Shown piece by piece: positions 17,940 to 26,838 of a DNA stretch of 64,000 bases (the stretch's first letter is position 1; every line of letters starts with the position of its first letter). This DNA comes from CAVRUD01 sp963724285 (GTDB taxonomy: Bacteria; Chloroflexota; Chloroflexia; Thermomicrobiales; UBA6265): contig CAVRUD010000029.1 of the NCBI GenBank assembly GCA_963724285.1, forward strand, positions 445,617-509,616, written 5' to 3'. The notes under the pieces were generated by a model. The model saw only the letters and a program-made list of their open reading frames with translations, ran no database searches and was not told the DNA's origin. The position numbers and the translations under genes are program-made.

Positions 17940-19193
17940 ATGGATCCGTCGCGACGACGGCTGCGCTGGGACCTGGGACTAGGTCGTGAGATAGGTCTTA
18001 CATTCTGGGGTATGGTCCTGCTGGAGGCCGCGTTCGGATCCTACATGGGTGTGTGGCCGTTATGGATCGAGCGCCTTGGCGCCCCGATTACGGTAGTCGG
18101 GTTCGTCCTGGGGTCGTCGGGCGTCATTCGACTCTTGTTCCTCGTTCCATCGGCCGCCCTTGCCGACCGTTTCAACATCCGTAACCTGATCGTCGTCGCA
18201 CGTTGCGGTGCATTTATCGGGCTGCTCGGTGCGTCAGTCGCGCAGCACTGGACCCAGCTCGCGCTGATGGTCGTCGGTTCCGCCGTCGGCGAATTGGCCT
18301 TCCCACTCATTCAGACCCACGTGGCCGCCAATGCGGCCGGCAACCGGATCCGGGCGTTCTCGCTGGTCTTCACGGTCGGACCGTCTGTGGCTCTTGCGCT
18401 GTCTCCCTTGGTCGCGGGAGCGCTCATCGCGTTGTGGGGGTTGCGGGCGGCGTTTCTCCTGGCGGCCGTGTTTACCGCCTGCTCGATTCTGTGCTTCGCA
18501 CGCCTTAAACCAGGCGTGCGGGAGACTTCGGTCGATTCGCCCAAGCCAGCATCCACATACTCTGGCGCGATCGCCGATCCCGCTGTCCGCCGGATCCTCA
18601 TCCTGCAAGGGTCGACGGTCTTCATTCTTGCGCTTGGGACCTCATTGATCCCGACGTTCCTCGAAGATGTCCGGGGGATGTCCGCCTCCCGCATCGCCAC
18701 CCTCGGCGCACTGGCGGCCGTCGGCTCGACGGCTTTCGGAATCATGGTCGCCCGGGCGAGGCGACTCCAGGCGGCGCCATTCTATGGGATCGCGATAGCT
18801 GTTACCGCAACCTGCATCGGATTTGCGATATTCCTATCCACCAGTCTCTTGCCGCTGATTGGCCTCGCATTCATCCTGCGCGGCGGCCTATTTTCGGCTT
18901 GGGCGATGTGTTCGGCCGCGATCGGCGTGGCCGCCAGCGTGCGTCACCGTGCCCGCAGCTTCGCGCTGGGAGAGATGGTGGCGGGAACATCTTTCTCGAT
19001 CGCACCAATGATGGCCGGGTGGCTCTTCAGTATCGCAAACTACCTACCGCTGATGTTTGCCACCATTGGAGGATTAGCCCTGGTGCCTGTCCTCATTCTC
19101 GCCCAGCGTGCCGCGTTTAGCAGACCGCAGGGCGATCTGGATTCACGTTCGCCAGCATCTGATCACTCGGTCGAGGCGCCACTGCCGCTCTAA
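17940..19193 (+). CDS. MFS transporter
   Basis: This 417-residue protein has twelve predicted membrane segments. 'VGFVLGSSGVIRLLFLVPSAALADRF' contains the region of MFS motif A, and 'IQTHVAANAAGNRIRAFSLVFTVGPSVALALSPLVAGALIA' is the repeat-linked segment typical of drug-type MFS carriers. The ATG has GGGAG upstream. The substrate cannot be assigned. It converges, 8 bp apart, with another MFS gene of a different subfamily on the minus strand. Confidence 0.82.
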   Translation: MDPSRRRLRWDLGLGREIGLTFWGMVLLEAAFGSYMGVWPLWIERLGAPITVVGFVLGSSGVIRLLFLVPSAALADRFNIRNLIVVARCGAFIGLLGASVAQHWTQLALMVVGSAVGELAFPLIQTHVAANAAGNRIRAFSLVFTVGPSVALALSPLVAGALIALWGLRAAFLLAAVFTACSILCFARLKPGVRETSVDSPKPASTYSGAIADPAVRRILILQGSTVFILALGTSLIPTFLEDVRGMSASRIATLGALAAVGSTAFGIMVARARRLQAAPFYGIAIAVTATCIGFAIFLSTSLLPLIGLAFILRGGLFSAWAMCSAAIGVAASVRHRARSFALGEMVAGTSFSIAPMMAGWLFSIANYLPLMFATIGGLALVPVLILAQRAAFSRPQGDLDSRSPASDHSVEAPLPL

Positions 19194-19201
19194 CTCGTCG
19201 A

Positions 19202-20509
19202 TCAGTCTCCGGCGACGAGCTGCGGCTGCTGCGTGTCTGCACCGTGCGATGTATGGTCGAACAGTGTGTCGGCGTTTGCGCTGAAACATCGTGGGAGATA
19301 AATCATCGCCGCCGCCACAAGACCGAATAGGCCGTTGATCACAAGTGCCGGCCGGTAGTCGCCTGTTGCGTCGAAGATGACGCCGTCCAGCACCGCGCCG
19401 ATTCCAAACCCCAGGTTCATCGTTGTGAACATCGTCCCGAAGATTAAACCGAGGTGGACCCGACCGTAGATGTCCGCCGCGATTGCGGCCGTCAGCGGCG
19501 TGGTCGCCGACCAGGAGATGCCCAGGACGATCGCATAGAGATACACCAGCGGTCCGGTCGGCAAGGCAAACAGAAGAAAGAAAGCCAGCCCGCGCAGTGC
19601 ATACGTGAGCGCCAGAATGGGCGGGCGACGGTTGCGGTCGGCCGCGACGCCAAGCGCGATCGTGCCGATGACGCTGAAGATTGCTGTGACCGCGACCGAC
19701 GACGACGCCATCGAGGAATGCATACCCATGTCGTCGGCATACGCCAAAAAGTGGGTATTTGCGAAGGCCATCGTGAAGCCGCACACCAGGAAGCCAAACG
19801 CCAGAATCCAGAATCTTCGGTCCCTGAGCGCCGTCATCAAATCGACGCCGGCCGACGGGCTTACCTGATATACGGCACTTGCTGCCATTTCCTCGTCGCT
19901 GGCACCGTCAGGGTTCAAGCCCATGTCCGATGGCTCCTCGCGGAGCAGAAACCAGGCTATTGGCACGATGCCGGCGATGAGAAAGATCGCGAGAACCTGG
20001 TACGTTGTCTGCCAATCCGTCGCGGAAAGGATCAGGGCCGCGACGGGCACGACCGCAAGTTGTCCGAGTGGTGCGCCGGCGGTGGCGATTGCCAGGGCCG
20101 CAGCGCGACGAGTGGCGAACCATTCCTGGACCATTGAGGTCGCAATAACCGGGCTGGATGTCGTCAAGACGATTCCCCCGAGTACCCCATAGAACAAGTA
20201 GATCTCCGTCAGGGACCGGGCAAACGACAGGGCGAACAGCATTACGCCGATCAACACCGTGCCAAGGAGGAGCACCCGCTTTGGACCGGCGCGGTCCGTG
20301 AGCCAGCCCGAGAACGGTTGCAGCGCCGACATGATGACGGTATTGACCAGGACCGCTCCGGTCAGGCTGCCCCGATCCCAATTGAACTCGTCGGTGAGCG
20401 GCTTGAGGACAACGCCAAAGAGCAGACGGGCACCGTTGGTGCCCATAAGGACGGCGGCGATTGTTCCGACAACGACCCAGCCATAAAAGAACGGCAACCG
20501 TCGGCTCAT
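19202..20509 (-). CDS. MFS transporter, OFA/monocarboxylate-type
   Basis: The 435-residue protein starts 'RRLPFFYGWVVVGTIAAVLMG', a pattern typical of the oxalate-formate antiporter/monocarboxylate branch of the MFS, with 'FGVVLKPLTDEFNWDRGSLTG' and 'SGWLTDRAGPKRVLLLG' (motif A). A longer central loop of about 40 acidic residues (after LLREEPSDMGLNPDG) joins the two six-helix halves. A carboxylate substrate is the family expectation, not shown. It is divergent from gcvPB by 243 bp. Confidence 0.83.
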   Translation of the reverse strand: MSRRLPFFYGWVVVGTIAAVLMGTNGARLLFGVVLKPLTDEFNWDRGSLTGAVLVNTVIMSALQPFSGWLTDRAGPKRVLLLGTVLIGVMLFALSFARSLTEIYLFYGVLGGIVLTTSSPVIATSMVQEWFATRRAAALAIATAGAPLGQLAVVPVAALILSATDWQTTYQVLAIFLIAGIVPIAWFLLREEPSDMGLNPDGASDEEMAASAVYQVSPSAGVDLMTALRDRRFWILAFGFLVCGFTMAFANTHFLAYADDMGMHSSMASSSVAVTAIFSVIGTIALGVAADRNRRPPILALTYALRGLAFFLLFALPTGPLVYLYAIVLGISWSATTPLTAAIAADIYGRVHLGLIFGTMFTTMNLGFGIGAVLDGVIFDATGDYRPALVINGLFGLVAAAMIYLPRCFSANADTLFDHTSHGADTQQPQLVAGD

Positions 20510-20752
20510 TGCAACCCTCGGGTTAGCCCGTCCCGAACACTGGGCAGAAAGCAGGCTTTATGACAAGTGCCTGCAGCAAGTGACATCATACCTGACCCAA
20601 ACAACGCATCGGCGGGAAATCAAAGGCTGGGTGCCAATGGCGCTCGATCGCAGCCACTTTGGCAGCATGCTACCATCGCCCGTGCTGGGCGGATAACCCG
20701 GCAGCTTGTCCGATTCACCAGAAATTTAAGCGTGTTGGAGGTCTGGTCAGGC

Positions 20753-22246
20753 ATGGCGGTCGAACCGTTGATCTACGAACTCAGTCGGCGCGGGCGGCGC
20801 GCCGTCCATCTGCCGGCGCCAGACGTTCCCAAGTCTGACCTTCCGTCGGACCTCCTGCGCGACGACCTCGACTGGCCCGAGGTCAGCGAGATCGACGTGA
20901 TCCGCCACTACACCCGCGTGAGCCAAAAGAACCACGCCATCGATATCAACATATACCCTCTCGGGTCGTGCACGATGAAGTACAACCCGAAGATCAACGA
21001 AGCCGTGGCCCGGTACCCGGGATTTGCCGGGATCCATCCACTTCAGCATCCTGCCTCCGTCCAGGGTGCATTGGAGCTGATGCACGATCTCCAGGAGATG
21101 CTGGCCGAGATCTCCGGGTTCCCGAACGTCACCCTGCAGCCCGCGGCGGGCGCCCACGGGGAGTTCACCGGTGTCCTCGTCATGCGGGCCTACCATGCGG
21201 AGCAGGGCGACACCGCCCGGACCAAGATTCTAGTCCCCGACTCCGCGCACGGCACGAATCCAGCCACCGCGATCATGGCCGGATTTCAGGTTGTCACCAT
21301 CCCGTCCGATGCCCGCGGCAACGTCGACCTAGAGCGTGTCCGCGCGGCGGTTGGGCCCGATGTTGCCGGCATGATGATCACCAACCCGAATACGCTCGGG
21401 CTGTGGGACGAGAACATCGCCGACGTCGTCGACTTGGTCCACGGCTGCGGCGGCCTCGTCTACAACGACGGCGCCAACTTCAACGCGATTCTGGGATTGG
21501 CCCGGCCGGGCGATCTCGGCATCGACATCATGCACTTCAATCTGCACAAGACCTTCTCGACGCCGCATGGCGGCGGCGGACCGGGTTCTGGTCCGGTCGG
21601 AGTGCGCAACGGTCTCGAAGACTATCTCCCTGGTCCGATCGTTTCGGCGTTCGAAAGAGATGGAGAGACGACGTTCGACTTGTCCGTTCCGAGCAAGAGC
21701 ATTGGCAGGCTCCATTCCTTCCACGGAAACTTCGGCATGCATGTCCGCGCCTATACCTATATTCGGATGCATGGCGCCGAAGGATTACGTCAAGTCAGCG
21801 AGGACGCAGTCCTGAACGCGAATTACCTGCTCGCCCGGCTGCGGGATGAGTTCGATCTGGCCTACGACCGGACCTGCATGCACGAGTTCGTCTTGTCCGG
21901 AAATCGCCAGAAGCGCAACGGGGTGAAGACGGTCGACATCGCCAAGCGCCTTCTCGATTTTGGGGTGCACCCGCCAACAACATACTTCCCGCTGATTGTT
22001 CCCGAAGCGCTCATGATCGAGCCAACCGAGACGGAGTCGAAGGAGTCGCTGGACTTCTTCATCGACGCCATGCTTCAGATCGCCGACGAGTCCAAGGACA
22101 AGCCGGAATACGTCACGTCCGCGCCACACACCACCGAGTACAAGCGGCTCGACGATGTCGGGGCGAACCGCAACCTCAACTTGCGCTGGACCACACCAAC
22201 CCCGGCTAGCGCCGAAGCGCGTGAGGCAGTCGTCGCCGCGGATTAA
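20753..22246 (+). CDS. gcvPB: Glycine dehydrogenase (decarboxylating) subunit 2
   Basis: GcvPB is the PLP-binding half of the split glycine decarboxylase (P-protein). From the ATG at 20753 it has 497 residues. The PLP lysine is in 'MHFNLHKTFSTPHGGGGPG'; the 'YPLGSCTMKYNPKIN' and 'PDSAHGTNPATA' motifs are diagnostic. The partner GcvPA and the T, H and L proteins are not in the window; the gene is flanked by a divergent MFS gene and a convergent leuS. The frame is open further upstream to 20567, but homology starts near 'EPLIYELSRRGR'. No glycine riboswitch was recognised in the 243-bp upstream gap. Confidence 0.92.
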   Translation: MAVEPLIYELSRRGRRAVHLPAPDVPKSDLPSDLLRDDLDWPEVSEIDVIRHYTRVSQKNHAIDINIYPLGSCTMKYNPKINEAVARYPGFAGIHPLQHPASVQGALELMHDLQEMLAEISGFPNVTLQPAAGAHGEFTGVLVMRAYHAEQGDTARTKILVPDSAHGTNPATAIMAGFQVVTIPSDARGNVDLERVRAAVGPDVAGMMITNPNTLGLWDENIADVVDLVHGCGGLVYNDGANFNAILGLARPGDLGIDIMHFNLHKTFSTPHGGGGPGSGPVGVRNGLEDYLPGPIVSAFERDGETTFDLSVPSKSIGRLHSFHGNFGMHVRAYTYIRMHGAEGLRQVSEDAVLNANYLLARLRDEFDLAYDRTCMHEFVLSGNRQKRNGVKTVDIAKRLLDFGVHPPTTYFPLIVPEALMIEPTETESKESLDFFIDAMLQIADESKDKPEYVTSAPHTTEYKRLDDVGANRNLNLRWTTPTPASAEAREAVVAAD

Positions 22247-22270
22247 TCCGTAGTCCATTGAAAATGCGGA

Positions 22271-22304
22271 GCGGGCCGCGGTCGAACTATCGACCGCGGC
22301 CCGC
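22271..22304 (+). terminator. Terminator hairpin between gcvPB and leuS
   Basis: A perfect 15-bp inverted repeat (GCGGGCCGCGGTCGA, loop ACTA, and its complement) lies between two convergent genes. On the plus strand a T-rich stretch (GTGTTTTTC) follows some 15 bases later; on the minus strand CATTTT follows. It probably serves both genes. Confidence 0.65.
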
Positions 22305-22325
22305 GCTCGTTGTCGTCGTGTTTTT

Positions 22326-24845
22326 CTACGTCCGACGGCCCGGAACGATATTGAGCAGTTTGCCCGGAACGTAGATGAACTTGGCTGGCTTGGCGTCGCC
22401 GACGTGCTCGCAAACCCGCTCGCTCGACATGGCAAGTTTCGTGGCTTCCTCTTCACCCAAATCGGCTGGAACAAGCATCCGGTCACGGACCTTCCCCGCA
22501 ACCTGAATGACAATCTCAACCAGGTCTTCCTTGATCAACTCGGGATCGAACTCGGGCCATTGCTGCCGATGGACGGAGTACGGTTTCCCGAGTCGCTCCC
22601 ACATCTCTTCGGCCAGGTGCGGCGTCAATGGAGCCATGAGGAGCGTCAGTGTCTCCAGGGCCTGCAGCCATTCCGGTGTCCCGGAGACGGGATCGTCCTT
22701 CTGCTTCGTCAACGCGTTGACGAATTCGTTGACGGCGGCAATGGCCGTGTTGAACTGGAAGCCGTCCAGGTCCTCGGTGACGCGCTGGATTGCCTTGTGG
22801 GTCTCCCGCATCACGCCGGTGGCGGCAGGGCCGCTGCCCGGAGACGTGGCTGCCTCAGGTGCGTCGACGATGAGCTGGAACGCCCGCCGCATCAAACGCT
22901 CCATCCCAGCAATGCCGCGCTCATTCCAGGGGCCGCCCTGATCCCAGGGCCCCAGGTACATCAGGTGGAGGCGCAGCGCGTCGGCACCGTGAGTCGCGAT
23001 GATCCGGTCAGGATCCACCTGCGTTCCCCGGCTCTTGCTCATCTTGACCCCCTCCTCGGAGAGGATCATTCCCTGGTTGCGCAAGCGCAGAAACGGCTCG
23101 CTATGGTCGATCAGACCTAAATCCCGGAGCACCTTGGTGAAGAAGCGGGCGTAGAGCAGGTGCAGAATCGCGTGCTCGATACCGCCGCAGTAGAGGTCGA
23201 CCGGACACCACTTCGCCACCGCGCTCGGCTCGAATGGCCGCTCGGAGTCGTTCGGGCTGATATACCGGAACCAGTACCACGAAGAGTCGACGAACGTATC
23301 CATCGTGTCGGTCTCGCGCCGGGCCGCGCCGCCGCAAGATGGACAGGCAACGTTCAGGAACTGTTCGTGGCTTTGCAATGGGCTCTGGCCGGTCGGCTGG
23401 AACTCCGCGTCGAGCGGCAGAACGACCGGTAGTTGATCATCTGGAACCGGCACGACGCCGCAGGCGTCACAGTAGACGATTGGGATCGGCGTGCCCCAGT
23501 ACCGCTGGCGAGAGATCAGCCAGTCGCGCAGCCGATAGTTAATCTCCTTGCGTCCCCGGCCCTGTTCGGCCAGCCACTCGATAATCGCCGGTACTCCCTC
23601 AGGCACGCGGGTGCCGTCGAATGGGCCGGAGTTCACCAGAACGCCATCGTCCGAGTACGCCTCGGTCATCGTCACTGGGTTGAGCGTGACGCCCTCCGGC
23701 TGGACTACCACACGGATCGGCAGGTCAAAGGCCCGCGCGAACTCAAAGTCGCGCTGATCGCCTGCCGGGACCGCCATGATCGCCCCGGTGCCGTAGCCCA
23801 TCAAAACGTAGTCGGCGATCCAAACAGGGATGCGCTCGTCGGTGACGGGGTTCATGGCGAAACCGCCCGTGAAGACTCCGGTCTTGGGTCGGGCGGCGTC
23901 GGTGGACATCCGCTCGATCTCGGTCTCGCGCCTCGCCTTATCAACATACGCCTCGACATCGGCTCGGTGCTCGTCGGTCGTGATTTTCGCAACCAACGGA
24001 TGCTCAGGCGCCATCACCATAAACGTCGCACCCCAGACCGTGTCCGGCCGGGTCGTAAAGACCTCCAGTTTGTCCCCGGTCTCCAGCTCAAACGTCAGCC
24101 TGGCCCCCTCAGACCGGCCAATCCAATTGCGCTGCATAGTCTTGACCCGCTCGGGCCAATCCAGATTGGCGGTGTCATTGAGCAGCTCCTCCGCGTACTC
24201 CGTAATCTTGAAGTACCACTGCTCCAGGTCGCGCTTGTAGACCTCGCTGCCACACCGCTCGCACCGGTTGCCTTCGACGACCTGCTCGTTGGCCAGGACC
24301 GTCTGGTCCTTCGGGCACCACCAGACCGCGCCGGCGGCGCGATAGGCCAGGCCGCGCTCCAACATGCGCAGGAAGATCCACTGGTTCCAGTGGTAATAGT
24401 CGGGCATGCAGGTCGCGATCTCCCGCGACCAGTCGATCATCGCGCCCATCTCGCTGAACTGACGACGCATCCGCGGAATGTTGTCGTAGGTCCAGGTGGC
24501 CGGGTGAATGTTGTTCTTAATAGCGGCGTTCTCCGCCGGAAGTCCGAATGCGTCATAACCCATCGGGAAGAGCACGTTGTACCCGCGCATGCGCTGCAAG
24601 CGGGCGAACACGTCGGGAATGGCAAACGCATACCAATGCCCGATATGCAATGTTCCCGACGGATAGGGGTACATCGTCAGGGAGTACCAGTTGGGCCGGT
24701 CGGAGTCGTCCTGCACCCGGTAGAGCTCGTCTGCCTCCCACCGTGCCCGCCACTTCGGCTCCGACTCACGTGCGATGTACCGGTTGCGGTCACCGTCGCG
24801 CTCGATGGCATTCGTTGACTCGATGGGTGTCGTGATCTCTGTCAT
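22326..24845 (-). CDS. leuS: Leucyl-tRNA synthetase
   Basis: The class I synthetase charges tRNA-Leu. From the ATG at 24845 (GGAGAG six bases upstream) it has 839 residues, the normal size. HIGH appears as 'PSGTLHIGHWYAF', the zinc-type insert as 'NRCERCGSEVYKRDL', the CP1 editing domain includes 'FTTRPDTVWGATF' and the Asp/Thr-rich region, and the catalytic loop is 'EEGVKMSKSRGTQVDP'. A C-terminal anticodon-binding domain follows ('PLTPHLAEEMWERLG'). A T-box leader with a Leu specifier precedes the gene, so transcription should rise when tRNA-Leu is uncharged. Confidence 0.96.
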   Translation of the reverse strand: MTEITTPIESTNAIERDGDRNRYIARESEPKWRARWEADELYRVQDDSDRPNWYSLTMYPYPSGTLHIGHWYAFAIPDVFARLQRMRGYNVLFPMGYDAFGLPAENAAIKNNIHPATWTYDNIPRMRRQFSEMGAMIDWSREIATCMPDYYHWNQWIFLRMLERGLAYRAAGAVWWCPKDQTVLANEQVVEGNRCERCGSEVYKRDLEQWYFKITEYAEELLNDTANLDWPERVKTMQRNWIGRSEGARLTFELETGDKLEVFTTRPDTVWGATFMVMAPEHPLVAKITTDEHRADVEAYVDKARRETEIERMSTDAARPKTGVFTGGFAMNPVTDERIPVWIADYVLMGYGTGAIMAVPAGDQRDFEFARAFDLPIRVVVQPEGVTLNPVTMTEAYSDDGVLVNSGPFDGTRVPEGVPAIIEWLAEQGRGRKEINYRLRDWLISRQRYWGTPIPIVYCDACGVVPVPDDQLPVVLPLDAEFQPTGQSPLQSHEQFLNVACPSCGGAARRETDTMDTFVDSSWYWFRYISPNDSERPFEPSAVAKWCPVDLYCGGIEHAILHLLYARFFTKVLRDLGLIDHSEPFLRLRNQGMILSEEGVKMSKSRGTQVDPDRIIATHGADALRLHLMYLGPWDQGGPWNERGIAGMERLMRRAFQLIVDAPEAATSPGSGPAATGVMRETHKAIQRVTEDLDGFQFNTAIAAVNEFVNALTKQKDDPVSGTPEWLQALETLTLLMAPLTPHLAEEMWERLGKPYSVHRQQWPEFDPELIKEDLVEIVIQVAGKVRDRMLVPADLGEEEATKLAMSSERVCEHVGDAKPAKFIYVPGKLLNIVPGRRT

Positions 24846-24907
24846 TGGAGCTCTCCGGTACATGGAGTTCAATCGGCTGACGGCGAACCAACGTTGATAC
24901 TGAATAG

Positions 24908-25295
24908 AAAACAAAAACGGACCTTCATCCCTGTCAGGGACGAAAGTCCGCCTTTACCGGCGAGTCACTTCCGCGGTACCACCCCGCTTGATCGATGGCA
25001 CCTGAATCGTCGCGAATCACGAACGGGTCTGGTGGAGCTGAGGGGACTCGAACCCCTTACCTCAACACTGCCAGTGTTGCGCTCTCCCGGATGAGCTACA
25101 GCCCCGCGAGATGCTGTGAATCGGCGACGCGGCCAAACGATCCGCTCGATGCCCGATATCGGAGGCTAACCGGCCGAAGCTTGCGACCGCTGCCGCGTCA
25201 CCTCGACGGCTCCCGAGCGAGTTCGGTCCGGTGACCGCCTTGCACCAACCGGCGGCTCTCTACACGATGGACCTACTACTCTCGATCAACGCTGG
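24908..25295 (-). ncRNA. leuS T-box leader (leucine, CUC specifier), interrupted by a tRNA gene
   Basis: Read on the minus strand. Stem I starts near 25287 with GATCGAG, then the loop-E strand AGTAGTA (25280-25274); GGTCC pairs with GGACC above it and the distal hairpin AGAGAGCCGCCGGTTGGTG follows. The opposite specifier-loop strand is GAACTCG (25224-25218), which places a CUC Leu codon at 25221-25219. A GACGCGGC/GCCGCGTC stem closes a second domain. The T-box motif GGGGTGGTACCGCGG lies at 24985-24971, with UGGU to pair with an NCCA 3' end. A 15-bp intrinsic terminator (24950-24918) and TTTTTGTTTT follow. The complete tRNA-Ala gene sits between the second domain and the T-box motif. Confidence 0.85.
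25030..25105 (-). tRNA. tRNA-Ala (anticodon GGC), CCA encoded
   Basis: The 76-nt cloverleaf folds without mismatch: acceptor GGGGCTG/CAGCTCC with the G3-U70 wobble that marks tRNA-Ala, D-stem GCTC/GAGC, anticodon stem CAACA/TGTTG with loop CTGGCAG (anticodon GGC), a five-base variable loop and T-arm AGGGG-TTCGAGT-CCCCT, then discriminator A and an encoded CCA. It lies on the same strand as leuS and inside its T-box leader, downstream of Stem I and about 45 bp upstream of the T-box motif. Confidence 0.95.
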
Positions 25296-25495
25296 AACCG
25301 GATTCCCCGGTGCCCTATTGTGCGTCGTATGCCGACCCGATCACCGGTCGCAACCCGACCAACGGCCCGTTTCGGCAACGCTCGCGGAGTGTACCAGCCG
25401 GTCGGAATCGATGTCAATTCCGCCGCCGAATATGGGGTACCTCGGGAGAGATTCACTCCCTCCTGCTGACCTCGAATGCGAAAGGAAATGAGACG

Positions 25496-26218
25496 TTGGG
25501 CGACGATATCACGAAGATGCGGGTGGAGACGATCACCCAGGGAATCATCCAGCGGTTTGAAGCACGTTCAGCCCTCCGCGACGGCGCCCTGGCTGAAAGC
25601 CGCCAGATCGTGCGCCGGTCGGCGAATGCCGTTCGCGCCCTGCACCGCGGCGATCTGGCGGCTGCTCAGGCGCTTCTCGGCGATGCCCGGGCCAGCCTCC
25701 TCCACTTGATCACCCGGATCAGCGATGAACCGGAACTGCTTCAGTCCGGCTACATGCAGGATGCGATGCGTGAGTTTGCCGAAGGCTGCATCGCCGCCGC
25801 GATCGTGGGCCAAACGGCCATTCCTGGACCGGAGGAGCTAGGCGTCAGCGATCAGGCGTTCCTCAACGCCCTCGCGGAAGCAGCCAGCGAACTCCGCCGT
25901 CAGATCCTCGATCTCCTCCGAGCGGGTGAGATCGAGCGAGCCGAACTCTTTCTCGCCACCATGGACGACATTTACGCCGCACTGCTGCTGGTGGACTTTC
26001 CGGACGCGATGACCGGTGGACTTCGCCGCAGTGTCGATGCGCTCCGCGCGGTGCTGGAACGCACCCGTGGTGATGTCACGGCCGCGGTCGGCCAGGCGCG
26101 TGTCTCGATCGAGCTTCAACTCACGCGCCGGTTACTGCAATTGCATACATCGGGGAAGGAGGGTGCCGACCTGGACCAAGTAGAGTCAGTCGGACTGCGC
26201 CCCGACCTCAAGCAGTAA
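25496..26218 (+). CDS. Translin-family protein
   Basis: From a TTG at 25496 (AAAGGAA eight bases upstream) the protein has 240 residues, nearly all helical; an ATG at 25517 is the alternative. The C-terminal third has the translin signature: 'MDDIYAALLLVDFPDAMTGGLRRSVD' followed by 'ALRAVLERTRGDVTAAV'. The middle segment 'YMQDAMREFAEGCIAAAIV' matches the acidic helix conserved in translin and TRAX. Eukaryotic translin/TRAX (C3PO) is an oligomeric RNA-binding complex with RNase activity in TRAX; bacterial relatives are little studied. Its 3' end overlaps the DUF192 gene on the other strand by 33 bp. Confidence 0.75.
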   Translation: MGDDITKMRVETITQGIIQRFEARSALRDGALAESRQIVRRSANAVRALHRGDLAAAQALLGDARASLLHLITRISDEPELLQSGYMQDAMREFAEGCIAAAIVGQTAIPGPEELGVSDQAFLNALAEAASELRRQILDLLRAGEIERAELFLATMDDIYAALLLVDFPDAMTGGLRRSVDALRAVLERTRGDVTAAVGQARVSIELQLTRRLLQLHTSGKEGADLDQVESVGLRPDLKQ

Positions 26219-26767
26219 GGAGGCGGGATCGGGATCGAACGTCACCTCTGACCCCGCCTCCACACCGTTCTCCTCCATCCATCCTGCTGGCACTTCGAGC
26301 ACGTATCGGACCGGCTCTGGCGAGACGTAGGACGGCAGGTCGCTATCAGGCGTCCCGGCTGCCTCCGGGCAGACCGATTCGGCCGCTCCAACGACCCGAT
26401 CTCCTTCGATCCAGATGATGTCGAGGCAGAATCGCATGCCCTTCATCCAGAAGCTTTGAGGGTCAGGCTCGGCGTTGATGAAGAGCATGCCTGTGCCCTC
26501 CTCGAGGCCATCGCGGTAGCCCAGACCCAGTGATTGCTCACTTGAGGTCCGCGCCACGGTAGCGTCGACCGTGACTCCCTCAATACTGACCCGAACGTGA
26601 GGTCTGGCCTCTGGCAGTCGTTCACGCCACGGCGGCGGCACGGGCTGTGCCGCCGCAACCATTGGCACTAGCACTACCAGTGCCAGTAGCGCAGGTAAGA
26701 AACCCGCGCGCGGACGCGAGACGGCGCCGGAGCGCACAGAGCGGGACGTAGCGGACGTGATCCTCAT
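26186..26767 (-). CDS. DUF192 protein, exported
   Basis: The ATG at 26767 follows GAGGG and gives 193 residues with a signal peptide ('FLPALLALVVLVPMVAAAQP'). The mature part shows the DUF192 pattern: 'QSLGLGYRDGLEEGTGMLFI', then 'FWMKGMRFCLDIIWI', and a C-terminal 'VLEVPAGWMEENGVEAGSEV'. The fold is a small beta-barrel whose function is unknown; it is often found as a secreted or lipoprotein domain. The Met of the usual GLMxR box is Gly-Tyr here. It overlaps the translin-family gene tail to tail. Confidence 0.83.
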   Translation of the reverse strand: MRITSATSRSVRSGAVSRPRAGFLPALLALVVLVPMVAAAQPVPPPWRERLPEARPHVRVSIEGVTVDATVARTSSEQSLGLGYRDGLEEGTGMLFINAEPDPQSFWMKGMRFCLDIIWIEGDRVVGAAESVCPEAAGTPDSDLPSYVSPEPVRYVLEVPAGWMEENGVEAGSEVTFDPDPASLLLEVGAQSD

Positions 26768-26838
26768 CAACTTGCCCTCAAAGTCCAAAATGACAGCCGA
26801 GCGACTATGCGTCGGCCTGGACCGATTGCGTAACGGCG

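Noticed and set aside
20510..20752. The gcvPB upstream gap considered as a glycine riboswitch.
   Set aside because: I could not find the paired conserved cores of that riboswitch.
23433..24818. A 461-codon plus-strand frame inside leuS.
   Set aside because: It is antisense to conserved leuS sequence; the peptide is His/Arg/Asp-rich without domains.
24894..25491. Three plus-strand frames of 66-86 codons over the leuS leader and tRNA region.
   Set aside because: They run antisense to the T-box leader and tRNA-Ala, have no ribosome site of note and no recognisable protein.
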